Source: Nissolia schottii (Eukaryota; Streptophyta; Magnoliopsida; Fabales; Fabaceae). Taken from it: DNA of 64,000 nucleotides. The notes beneath the pieces were generated by a model, which was given only the letters and a program-made list of their open reading frames with translations, did not search any database and was not told where the DNA came from. How positions within the stretch are numbered: position 1 is the first letter of the stretch; every line of letters starts with the position of its first letter. The translations under genes and the position numbers were made by a program. Positions 37,291 to 49,038 of this stretch are shown here, in pieces. The stretch lies in contig QANU01016478.1 in NCBI GenBank assembly GCA_003254905.1, positions 825,855-889,854 of the forward strand, given 5' to 3'.

Positions 37291-39787
37291 GATTGCGAGT
37301 TATGGAGTTGAATTGAAGGAGGAAGAATCTCTGCTTTCATCAAATGGTAGGTACTATTTAGTGTAATTATGGTTATGAATACTCTGTTTCTTTCTTGGGA
37401 GAGAAACAGAGTGAATGGAATGAGATTGAGAGGGAGTGGTGGGGGGAATCTGAATGCTAGAGACTGCATCGTTATTTATAAAGAGAGAACCGCCACATTG
37501 TGTGTGAGGCTCTTTTCTTGGTTACTGCAGTGAAATTGAAAATACTAAGCATATATTATTATACTCATTTAATTTTTTTCAGAAAAAAAAAATGAAAATT
37601 TTGACGAATTACATGATTAATTGCTGTTCTTCACAACTTAATTTTCTGATTTCTGCCTTTTCTTGATTGAATGTTCAAAAGCATTACGGTACCTATACTC
37701 CTTACTTCTTGGTGCATTCTTTTTTATTGTCACGTTATGATTCAGCTGTAATTAAATTAAATATTTATGTTTTAATATTGTTTGAATGCTTATATCAATA
37801 CGAGTCATTTTCATGTCAATTGCGTCAACTATCAACACATTTATACATGCCTTCTCATTGCTTGCTATTATGTATCCCAAGTTTCCAGTTTTTTTTTCCC
37901 TCCAAAATCAAGAAAGATAAATGTTTGATTTCATACTTGTATGTATGATGGATGTTAAATAAGCTAATATCATTTGGATCAATTAAAATTACTAATTGTT
38001 CTTCTTAGCTCTTTCTTTTCCTTTTGTTAGCCGCGTAAACATCACTTATTAATTTATTACATTCATGAAAATAAAAGGCAAGATGCGTGGATGAGAAGCA
38101 GTGGAAGATCCATGGGGTGTTCAGCGTGAAAATGCACCACGTGTCCACTAAAGCTACTGTTGCTACCAACCAATGCAAATGTAGTGCCGACAAACAGCAC
38201 CGCTTTCATGTTTTACGCCAAGGTTTTCTCAATTTTGAATTGAAACAAGAAACTTTTGGATCCCGGTACGCTTCGGTCCCTGGAGCTCCGTGGATGAGTC
38301 GGCTGGGTGGTTACCTGCAAGGACTGCCAAAGTCAGAAGAGGTTTGAGGTGTATTTAAATATGGAGGTTAGAGTCTTAGGCGTTACCTGGGTCACTGGCA
38401 TTACTTATATACCTGTTGAATGTCTGTGATTGGCTCCATTCCACGCCTTAATTCAAAGGTCCGTGGTTTGCGTTGTGACGTCTGCTGAGGCGTTCATCAC
38501 GGGGTGTGAGGGGAGCTGATGATGCTGTGGATAGGTGAGCTGCGTGGATCGGGAGTGGTCCTTCCCTAGAGTGGGCCTTCGAGGCTCAGTTTTTAACAGA
38601 TGGGCCGTGCGGGTCGGGCGAATTCCTTCCGTGGAATGGGCCACTGGGGCCCAGTCCATAACAAGTTGTTTTTTTTTTAAGTATATTCATTCCAATCAAT
38701 TTTTCAATTAAATAATAATATGCATGACATTTTTTTTCTTTCAGATAAGTGGATTTTTTAATATTTTAAATTACTCATTTTAAAAGAATTGTCTATCTTG
38801 TCTGATTAAAAATTTTGATGTCAAGGATATAAGAAATTAGAATTAGGCATGATTTACAACCATTCTAACGATCATTCTGATAGAAAAAAAGAAACAATTG
38901 TTTCATAATGGCTCTCAACCTCACACACAATCTAAATCCATCTAAATTAATATACAATACTCTTACTTTCGAACACATTTACATGTCCAAGATTCGAACA
39001 TGAAATCTCTCTTATGAAGTTAGAAGAATCTCTATCAATTGATCTATGTGTTCATCTGTATTTTTAATTAAATAAGTTTAGACATGTTTTATGGATATAT
39101 AAAGAAAATAAAAAAATCGAATAATCTAGATAGCAAAACTAAAATGAATTGATAGTTATAATAAACGGTGGCGGTGGCGGTGGCGGTNATTCAAACTGGG
39201 TCAGGTGGGCAAAGGTTGGGTGGGTATGGGTCATGGGTAAAGTTTTAAAATTTTGGGTTATGTCACGTGGCAAGCCACGTCAGCACCGCGTCAGCGTCAT
39301 TAATGGTTACATCAACGCAGTTAACCCCATCTAGTCCTAGGAACTAAAAATAAACTTTCAACTTTTACATGAACTAAAATTTTTATACAGGGATTAAAAA
39401 CAAACTTTGAAATTTTACATGAACTAAAAACATAATTAAGCCCAATAATAATAATAATAATAATAATAAAAGAATTGAAAAATATAAAAAGCTAACTTTT
39501 GGAATTTTTTTTTTGTGGTGCATGATCATTAGCTGTGCAGTTCGAAAAAATAAATTTTTTATTTTCGTCCACAGAAAAATAATTGGGTAACCATGAATCG
39601 AAGATCGTGAAGGTAATCTGGGAAATACGACAAATATTGTGTTTTCAATCTTCAAAAATCATAATAATTTTAAAAAAAAATCATAATATTGAATTTATAA
39701 GGTGTAAATCTTTCAGGTAAAGATCTTCTTAAGTCGTGATTTTTTTTAAAAAAAAATCTTTCAAATTTTATGAAAATCTTAATTTCA
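37291..39787. other. Intergenic between thaumatin-like gene and gag-only LTR element
   Basis: The first few hundred bases are 5' UTR and promoter of the thaumatin-like gene. The probable solo LTR at about 38240-38663 is listed separately. A (GGCGGT)n microsatellite with an unresolved N is at 39168-39188 and an (AAT)n run at about 39443-39469. The sequence 'acttttacatgaactaaaa' recurs at about 39362 and 39412, part of a degenerate dispersed repeat. No gene is seen. Confidence 0.5.
38240..38663 (-). mobile_element. Probable solo LTR
   Basis: This GC-richer island reads on minus from TGTTATGGACTGGGCCC. It has a TATA-like 'tatttaaata' at 38350-38360 and then 'tctgactttggcagtcc' and 'ttgcaggtaaccac', a phrase common in the R/U5 part of plant LTRs. 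No matching second LTR or internal coding is present in the window. I could not find a clean target-site duplication, so the inner boundary (around 38240) is approximate. Confidence 0.45.
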
Positions 39788-40439
39788 TGTAATGAAGTGA
39801 ATTTGTAATAGATTGGATTATGGAAATAATAGAGCAATGTTATGTATTTTCTGCATCTGTGATGAAAAATCTCCTTAGGAAGAAGATGACTAGAGAAGAA
39901 ATCCTAGAGAGAGAAGTAGGATAAGCCAATTATAATTTTCCATGCTTTCTAATTCTCCTCTTCTCCCTATTTATAATAAATTTGGCTTCACTAATTGCAT
40001 CAATTCCTAATTCGGACCGTTATTTACTTAGGTCCGTTACAATACTCCTCCTTTAAAAATGGACCTTGTCCTCAAGGTCCAAAAATTAAAAAAATATTTT
40101 TCTGTAGGATCCCATTGCATAAATTGTAACTTGCTGAAATTGGCTTCATTACTTGGGCTATATTGTGGAAATTTCATAAAAATTTCCCTTTTGCGAGCAG
40201 CCCACATGTAATCCCCAACCATTAGGTCCCAAAAACCGGAATGGGCTTGGCCCACGTGCTCCAACATTGAATGTGGTTGACCCAAGAGACTATTGGCAAC
40301 CCTAATCTCTTCCATCTTCTCTCATTCCCCCCAATTCCATGGTGGCTGCTCCCTAGAATCTTCCATTCTTCCCACTACGTTCACAATGGAACTTGGCCAT
40401 TTTGCTCCCATTCTTCCATCGTCTCCCATACTCCCTTTT

Positions 40440-41340
40440 TCGTTGCTGTCGGCGCCAATCCGCTCCTGGCCACGACTTCTCTCCCCATCACCACCAACGT
40501 CGCGATGGCTGCTACCAGCCCCCGCGCCCTCGTCGCCTGCAACCTGCGTAACCCCCCGTCATACCCACTAGCGTCGCTGTTGGTGGTGTGGCACGAATCG
40601 CCGTTCGGGTTCGCTGTTAGCACCTCGACGGTCGTTCGCGAATCGTCGCTTACCACCGTCGCCCTCTCTGCTTGCACCCAGTGAACCGCCTTGCCTGTGT
40701 CTGCTGTGCATGGAGCCGTTGTGCTTTTCTGCCAGCTTTCCTGTTCGCCGTCATCTATGGCCGTGTGTGTGGCCGCGCGGTTCGCCATCATGGTTTCTCT
40801 CCCCGGCAAGACAAGCGGTGCGACGACAGCCCCTGGCCTTCGCCCATCCTCGTCGGTCACCATTGTTGAGGCGCCGTCGACGCTACTGGTGGCGCCACCC
40901 TCCTTCCCAATGAAAACGACAACAACTGAAGTGGCCACCCATCGCGTTCTCTCCTCCCCCAAACCGCACAATCCGCTGCCATACCCACGAGCGCCACCGT
41001 ATCCACCTCTTCCGCCACCTCGTATGCCTTCTCAGTATCCGGCATCGTCACCATCGCGGCGGCTTCCCTGGGCATTGTTGCCGTCAGGACCCGTTGTGTC
41101 AATCGCTGTGGTGCGACCATCGGATTCACTCTTAGCGAGGCTTTCAGTGGTGCCCCCCGTGCCTGTCGCTTTGCTTTTCGCCATCAATTTCGGTTGTAGC
41201 CCTGTTTCCTCCTCTTCCCCTACTGAAGCCCTTGACACGGTTGCTAGAGCCACCGCGACGTCGTCTCCACTGTACGGATCTGGTGGTTCCAGTGGTGGTT
41301 TCTGCCATACTCGCTCTGGAAGATCTGATGATGGATCTGA
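40440..41340 (-). other. GC-rich core of the short LTR element
   Basis: About 900 bp is very GC-rich, with overlapping open frames on both strands; the longest on minus (about 196 codons, 40971-40381) is Thr/Val/Gly-rich. None shows a domain I recognise, and frames on both strands are open as expected from composition alone. It sits where pol would normally lie. It may be captured host sequence or family-specific filler. Confidence 0.5.
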
Positions 41341-41362
41341 ATCAGGAAAACTAGAATTTGGT

Positions 41363-41872
41363 TCAAGTAAGTCCGATTTTACCTTTGTTAATGCTTGCAT
41401 TTATGCAATTGCATCTTCTTGTCCTTGAATTGTTGGATTTGTGAGCTTCGATTCTGGATTTGTTGCTGATGAATTGATCTGTGCATCTAGATTTGCCTTT
41501 GTTTCTGCTTCTACCTTGGTTGATTTTTTGCTTCTGGTGTTGAAATTCAGGATCTGAATTTTCGAATTCTTGAGCTGTAGTTGTTGCATTCATTTCTACT
41601 TCTGGATTGCGTTGAACTGATATGCTGCATTTGCTTGAATTTTCTCTGTTGAAAATGTGCATGTGTTGCAACACTACTTCTTCCCACTCGATTTCCCACT
41701 CTGATACAACATTGTGCACAATTTCTGGTAGAACAGGAGCAAATTCACTGAAACATTGCAAGAACGCGAGCTCGAATGTGAACATCGTAGTGGCTGGATT
41801 GCGTCTTCGCCATACTCGGAACCACGCCAAAGCCTTGCCAGTAAGTCCCTCTACTGCCTCCACCAATCGCAA
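41363..41872 (-). pseudogene. Gag-like fragment of the short LTR element
   Basis: Minus-strand reading of about 169 codons begins RLVEAVEGLTGKALAWFRVW, then TMFTFELAFLQCF and further charged sequence. This is the 'L.GKAL.W...W....F..F' pattern of the gypsy gag (retrotransposon_gag) domain. The C-terminal half is Lys/Asn/Ser-rich with no CCHC zinc knuckle. Upstream in other frames (about 41880-42000) are further gag-like pieces, suggesting frameshifts. Confidence 0.65.
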
Positions 41873-42321
41873 CGGATCCGGTGTCCGGCGTGCATCCCAA
41901 AATCTTCTAGCACAAAGGATCCACCAATAGGCATCTCCTCTGTCGAACGGTGGAATTTTCTCTTCTGATTTTTCTGCATTTTCTGAATTTTCTGGTGTGG
42001 AGGATGAGTTGATGTCTCCACCATATATGGATGGTAGGCATGGTGGCCAATGAAAACACCATTTGTAATGAAGTGAATTTGTAATACACTGGATTATGGA
42101 AATAATAGAGCAATGTTGTGTATTTTCTGCATTTGTGATGGAAAACCTCTTTAGGAAGGAGATGACTAGAGAAGAAATCCTAGAGAGAGAGAGGTAGGAT
42201 AAGCCAATTATAATTTTCCATGCTTTCTAATTCTCCTCTTTCCCCCCAATTTATAATAAATTTGGCTCCACTAATTGGGTTAATTCCTAATTTGGACATT
42301 TATTTACTTAGGTCCATTACA

Positions 42322-44579
42322 TTTCATCTTAAAAGAATGATTATTAACCAGTTATATTTTGTCTATGCAAAAGAATGATAAATAGCAGTTATTGATTATT
42401 GTTCATTATTCATTTCAATCATTCAAAGAAAAATATTATATATTTTTTAAATTCTTAAGATATTACATATTGTATAGTATTCTGATTCTAATTTTATTTA
42501 ATGAAAAGCGACTTGGGGGGATACACTAGATTAGCCACTTGGCTTAGAATTTCCCAATCAACGTATCTAACTGACGTAATATAACCATGGACTCCGAAAT
42601 CTCCAAGTCCCTTTCTGTCTGAAACATGCATCATATATACGTGTGGACGAGTAATCAAAGTGAGTGTGTGTTAAAAGGGACAACACAATCTCACATGGTT
42701 GATGTTTGAATTCACGTCTTAATGTCCCAAAGTCATTGCCATCCCTTTACACGTAGAGCTAGCAGACATGGCTAAGGCCTAAGTACTATATCCACTCTAA
42801 TTTGTGCATGAAATCTTAACATATAGTTTTAGTGATCAATTTGGCTTGCTGGTTCAACCCGTATATGATATATCATTTTAAGTAAAGATCCCCTTGAACC
42901 GACTATAATTGAGTGTTGAGATTCATGCTAAAGGCCTTGTAAAAGAGAAAAGGTTGAGAGAACAGCGAGAAAATTAAAATTAGAAATTTACTATTGATGA
43001 AAAGGTCTAATAATACAAGTCTTACATAACGTAATGAGACTCACTATCTAATTAACCAAAATATATATCCAATATTAAGAAACTTTAACTCCATTTTTTT
43101 CACTATTATATATTCATCCATTTCATAATATTAAATATACTATTAATCTATAAATGTATTAAATTTAAGAATGAAACGTACTCTATTATGAAAGGGGAAG
43201 TATATGTCAACCCTTTTGCGGGTGACACACATTGCCATGTTTTGTGAACCTTTGAACATGCTCAAAAGCAATTAGTCATGTGTACGTGGAAATTGAAGGT
43301 TCTGATTTATGTTTTGTTGGCAAACGGATAACGCAATATCCATGTAGCCGCCATTGCCGTTTGGCTATATTTTTTTCATTATTCTCCGGAAACCTGGCTA
43401 TATTGATTTTAGGTTCATGTCTAGAATGATTTTTCAACGCCCATAAACCAAACTTTGACCTCTTTTTTATTAAGAGCACCACCACCAAAATTTACCTGTA
43501 ATATATGTTCATAAAGTGGTCAATAAACACGTGAGAGTCAGTGGGGTTGATGTGTGCAAAGCAAAACGCCAAAAATGACGTGGTTAAATTGAATAATGTG
43601 TGGATAATGATTGTGACGGGAGCAACCTAACACTTAGTTAATTTAATGTGACCATGGCCTAGCTAGCTAAGATGATCTGTAACTAGAATACACCAAGATT
43701 GTTAAATTTGCCGCAATCAAACTTTAGCACCAAAGAGTATATTATCCGATTCAACATGAATATTCCACGTTCTTGATCATGTGTTCTTTTTTTCCTGGGG
43801 TGCAATATTTTAAGTAGAGGTCTACAATGGACGACTAATTATTTAATTTGTTTTAATTCAACCCCTTAATTAGCTGCATTCTAGACATTGGGCCTAAAAG
43901 TCATCCAAAAAGGTGGAATATGGCGTAGGATCGATAATAATATATGAGCATATAATCAATAGTTTTACATTCTAGTATATCAATGATTTTGTATTTTGAA
44001 TAATGCTAATTGAAATTCAAAGTAAATAATTAAACAAATATGATAACCTCTTAAAGCTTATAATTATATGTAAACTATACTCTCAGTGCTTTTGCTATCT
44101 TCCTATAGTTTTTGTTTTCTGCGGTTTTTGTTGAATATTTGATATATATACTACACAACTACTAATTATCAACGTGTTGGTCCTTAATTCTTTTGATTCA
44201 TTTATATGCATCACGTGTAAAGTGCAGAGATGGAGATCCGATTTCTTTCTTTTCCCTTTGCATGCACTTCATTATAAAGACTTGAATCAGTAACTAATCA
44301 GAAAGTTTGATGGCAAAAGTTGTTCACATATAATTATAATAAACCATTTGATATTGCTTGTTTAATGAATTTGACCACGTTAACCTATGTTATAATGATT
44401 TGATTAACTGTTTCATTAGAGGAAAAGAATGGTTTATTACGTTTAACCATGAAAAAGTGGACTCTGATGCTGAGAATGGAGACGACATATACCAATTGAG
44501 AGAGTTGAAATGAAGAAAAAGGTATGTCTTTAAAATTTTGAAGAAGAAAAAAAATGGCGTAGTTATATACAACATAGTG
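42322..44579. other. Intergenic, AT-rich, no gene recognised
   Basis: No coding region is supported. A copy of the target-site duplication TTTCA opens the stretch. It ends where subterminal DNA of the FAR1-type transposon starts. Confidence 0.5.
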
Positions 44580-44830
44580 ATTTTATTCAAACATAAATAA
44601 GTGCACAAACTTTATACATTTTAATGCACAAACTTTATAACTATTAATGCACATACATTATAAACATGTGTACACAAACTTTATACATTCTCATGCACAA
44701 ACTTTATAGATATACATAATACTTCACTTATAGTTAAGTATTTTGTAGAATCTGATATATGATTGGAGTGCATAAACTTTATATGGGTGCGTACACAAAC
44801 ATTATCTGATGAACTGCACAAACATTATCC
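44580..44830 (+). repeat. Subterminal repeat region of a FAR1-type Mutator-like element
   Basis: The motif 'gcacaaactttata' recurs at about 44602, 44625 and 44694, with close variants at 44676, 44770 and 44816. Its reverse complement is collinear with 28886-29160 of the non-autonomous element. Shared phrases include 'cttatttatgtttgaata' with 'aaaatca', 'acaaa.atacttaactata' and 'tgtacacatg'. The region lies directly upstream of the transposase remnant. It therefore looks like the 5' subterminal region of the same transposon family. Confidence 0.75.
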
Positions 44831-45540
44831 AACAGGACACGAGCTCTGTTGCTATTGAGGAAGAAAAGGTACCAAAGATTGGCATGCATTTTGACAAATT
44901 GGAGGCAGTTAAAGAATTCTACAACAAGTATACTAAGAAAATTAGATTTACATGGAGGATAAGGAGTGCCAAATTCACGGAAGATAAACAGATTAAGTAT
45001 CAAATACTGTCATGTACAAGGGAAGAGTGTTGAACTTCCAAAATTCCAACATTTGACAAGATCATCAATCTAACCTTAAAGGCGAAATGCGAAGCGAGGA
45101 TATCTGTATCAAATGTACAAAACGGAGAGACCGAGTTGTGGGTGATAAGGAGTGTTGTTAATGTACATTCGCATGAAGTGAGCCATACGAAAGCAAGGTT
45201 TTTCAAGGAAAACAGAAGTATGAACATGCCCGTAAAGCGGATGATCGAGTTAAATGATAGAGCTGGTGTTAGAGTGAACAAGACATACCAAACTCTTATT
45301 CATCAAGGCGGTGGGCATGAGGAATTAAGCTTCATTGAAAAGGATGTGAGAAATTATGTTAATCGAGAGGTGTGTGTTGTTCGGGAGGATGGAGATGCAA
45401 AAGCTCTAATAGAATATTTTGTAAGAATGAAGGAATAGAATCCGAACTTTTGGTACGATGTTGAGGTTGATGATGAAAATCATATTAAAAATGTTATATT
45501 TCATGGACTGAATTGTGGTAAGGAATCTTGTTCATCATGA
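44809..45540 (+). pseudogene. FAR1/FHY3-type Mutator-like transposase, truncated pseudogene
   Basis: One continuous frame encodes GMHFDKLEAVKEFYNKYTKK and IRFTWRIRSAK, the start of the FAR1 DNA-binding domain (a WRKY-GCM1-type zinc fold). Then come ISVSNVQNGETELWVI and VNVHSHEVS (the H of the domain), and FYDVE-like NPNFWYDVEVDDENHIKNV, which precedes the transposase core in this family. Stops interrupt it at 45031 (TGA) and 45436 (TAG), and it ends at 45538. The DDE core and SWIM zinc finger that should follow are absent. Domesticated FAR1/FHY3 are transcription factors in phytochrome signalling, but this copy is a dead transposon gene. Confidence 0.8.
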
Positions 45541-48500
45541 ATGCAAATTCGATATGCATATACTGAACAATGAGACCAAGCAATCCACATGACAAACTAA
45601 TGCTTGGTACTTGGATACAATTCATCCCTTGGGATGCTACCCAACACTTTTTCCCCGTGGAAAGGGCAATTATATCTTTTACAAAGATAATCAATTTGTA
45701 AATCACAGGTTACGGCTCGTTGATATTGTTGGACTTATTGATGTAGAAGATGGAATTTGCATCCCCCTAGCTATTCCCAAACTCGGTTAGAGTTTACCCT
45801 CATCCGCTGTGGTTGTTAGCTACAAATTTTCCCTAGTCTAAATATATTGCTATACTGTACTTGATTCTAGTAAATGTAGTATCACTACTCTTAAATTAGC
45901 CACTAAATTATGGTTCTATATTGCTGGTGTGCAGTGTGTCTCTATTTAACTATTTTTGGTCTTTGTTGACTACCCCTAATATATGTTATGATTTAAGTAA
46001 CTTTTTAGTTAGATTGGTTAATTCTAAGATGCTTTTTTAGATAGCTATTGTTTTCTAGCGGCGTGTAAGGCGGAATGGGTCCAATTAATTCTAAGTAAAC
46101 TAATTTATGAGTGTACCAAACAAATGAATGTGACAATTATTTGAGCACTGGATATGTATATATCATTCCATGTTCAAATTAAATAAGAATATTTATACAT
46201 TTGTTTTTCTCAAAGTGAGTCGCACGGATTAAAATTGTACACTTAACTATCACAAAGAAAATATTCACTTGAGAATTGGATAGAATAGATATAAATAATT
46301 TAATTTAAGTTTTTTCCTTTAAGGTTAATCGTTGATAGAAATATATGTTTAAATAAGAAATGTGACTCAAACTAGCTAAGGAAGGTATGATCTATTTGAT
46401 CAGGTCATAACGTTAGACAATATTAATTTAAACAAAATGGCTAAATATTTTTCAACCACTCGTCATTAAGAATTCATTGAATTTTTTTCCTTCTATATGT
46501 AACTAATATTAATCTCCCCCCNNNNNNNNNNNNNNNNNNNNCCCCCCCCCCCCCCCCCAATAGATCGATACAAAGGGAACTATTGGTCATACTTACATGT
46601 ATTATATATAGAAGAATCTATAACAACCATCCTAGTATGAAGAGAGAGGATAGAGTCTCCAAATTTCAGAGAAATGAGTGTAATTGTTGTTAAATCCACC
46701 GTTAGGGTTAAAGGTTAATGGGACATGGAAATCTGAAATGAGGATTGGGTGGCTTACCGCTCAAAAGTGCGCCTCCCGTGGTAACCAACTTGTTAATTGG
46801 TAAATCAGCATAAAAGCTTGAACTGCCAATTTTATCATGAACATTGTATGCTTACCAATGTCTACGGTAGATTACTTTTCTTTCCTTCTTTTTCATGTTG
46901 CAAATTTCATCATAACTTTGTGATCAGAAAGTGATTAATATTGTATTATATAATTAAGCAAAATAAAGTATTGGGATGATGTGTATTGTTATGTTTAGTC
47001 TCCGTGAGAGTTACTTATATTGGTTTGTCCAATTTTGACTTTAAGCATTCTCTGATCTATCGAAAAAGAAAACAAAAAAGTATGGTGGCTGATGCAGTTA
47101 AGTTTATCTGATGAGTGTAACGGGGAGATATCCACCTCGGGGTAATAGCAAAAGATAAATACACTAATATAGTTAATATTCTAACAACCCTTTGAGTTTT
47201 AACTACTTGCAAGGTGCAACCCGTACCCAAATATAGGCCCTAGTGATCTAAGAAAATTATCAATGTCATGTTGAGCTTGAAGGGAGCTAATCGTCTTATG
47301 CAAAATTTTTATATAACATTCTCATGTGTAAATTTTTATTATTAAATATATTATTTGTGGGATTCGAGTTAAGGTCCACCTAGTTAATTAATAATAAAAA
47401 ATTACATAAAATCATGTAAAAGTCTCACATGAGATATTTCATTTTTAAGTTTTAAATGTGAAAATCTCACAAATATAGAACCCAATGATCTCCGAAGATT
47501 ATCAATGTCATATTGGGTATTAAAAACTCCAAGTTGCAAGTTTTACTGAGTAATTTTTTTTAATTAGAATGAAAAGAGTATAAACAACAATGTAACCACA
47601 ATAACGCATTCGAAGTGCAACTTCAAGGTAACCACTATTGTTCAGTAGCAAATGTGGCTATGGAAGCCTTATCAAAAATAAAATATTGGGTTAATACCTT
47701 AGTTGGTCTCTGAAAATATTAACCACTAGGTTAATACATATGTTTTAGTTAGTCCTCCAACTTATAAAAATGACAGGTTAGTTCTTGAATTTTGTAAACG
47801 TGATACTTGTTAGTCCTTATTTCATGTCTTAAGAGAAAATAATTAGATTGTTCAGACACTATTTAGAATAATGCTATGAATTTTTAAGGACTATTTAAAA
47901 CAACTAAAGACTAACCTATTATTTTTTTAGTTAAAAGATCAACTAAAATAATAATGTAAAATCTAGAGACTAAATAAGATATTTAACTTAAAATATACTG
48001 TGGAAGAGATCTTGAAGCTCATACAATGACCAAAGAAAAAGCTCATTCGAAAGCACATCGTCTCGAAGTGAAATTGCCAAAGGAAAAGGCCCAAAATAGA
48101 AAAAAGTAAGCTTGTACGAGAGGGATTAAATAATAATAATAACAATGATAAAACCCCAAGGCCCAACCCATTTGATAAATATGAAATATATTTGAGCAAA
48201 TAAATAAAACCGATTTCATTTGAACGTAATAATAATAAATAACTTGTGGCAGCATTCGAACTCAAACATCACATCAACTTGAAGAACATTATTAAAATAT
48301 CATTCTTTGCTGTTACTTGTTATGCATTATTTTGGATCTATTATCTAATCACATAAATTTTTTTCCTTACACCAATTAAAGTTGTGGCTAAAAATTGAAA
48401 GCATAACCAAACTGACAATTAACTGAAGCCAAAATGAAAGAGGTTATTGTGTTTTTTTTATTGCAAAAGTTATTTATATATGCAGTATATCTCAATTCAA

Positions 48501-49038
48501 AAAGCAATAATAAATTAACAAAGTAAAAAAGAGTGAGTCAAAGACGCACACATCTAGTTGGCGCCATTAGGAAGCAGTTGCCATAAAAACAAACAAAATG
48601 TCCGGCGAATAAAAATTGCACTCCATCTTTTATTTTAATTAATAAACTGATGTTTCATATTTACAATTTGGAGCAAATCGAACCAACTAGTTGATGTTTT
48701 ATTCTTTAAAAAATAAAATAAAATAAAATAAAAAAAGGCAAAATGCGCCGCCCTCCTGTGTTGAGTCACTTGAAGTAGAGGACAAGATCAGTTGTGAGCC
48801 TGATGCAATTATGCTACTTGCCTAATTCTGTCTGCAGCTAGCATCTTGAATTGGACCTCCCCATAGTTAATAAAAATGTTCTATCAAAGACCAATTAATG
48901 TTCCTTGCTACAGTAGGTGCTGACTGTATATCTGTTGATTTTGTGCAACACCAAGTTGCTACCCCCTTTGATTCCGCACTTTTTAGGCTGCAATTTGCAC
49001 CACATACATGCATGCATGCATACACACAGCACAGTCAC
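45541..49038. other. Intergenic with an assembly gap
   Basis: No gene is recognised. A run of N of about 19-20 bases starts at 46522 inside a C homopolymer. Around 47690-47960 lies a degenerate dispersed repeat ('ttagttggtctctgaaaat', 'ttagtcctccaactt', 'ttagttcttgaattttgt'). The end is downstream of the second thaumatin-like gene. Confidence 0.5.

Larger units (their letters stand above)
39788..42321 (-). mobile_element. Short LTR element with gag-only coding (TR-GAG type)
   Basis: LTRs at 39788-40041 and 42064-42321 (about 254-258 bp) both run TGTAATGAAGTG...TTACA on plus. They are flanked by the perfect 5-bp duplication TTTCA (39783-39787 and 42322-42326). On minus, the 3' LTR is preceded by a purine tract AAAGGAGGAG and by a trace of pol C-terminus (LEDKV). 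The 5' part of the internal region holds a gag-like frame. The middle is a GC-rich segment without pol domains. No protease, RT, RNase H or integrase is present, so it must have moved with enzymes from a relative. Confidence 0.88.

Noticed and set aside
40271-41428. Plus-strand Ser/Pro/Ala-rich frames (137 and 245 codons)
   Set aside because: The block is GC-rich and open in several frames on both strands, lies inside an LTR element and shows no recognisable domain.
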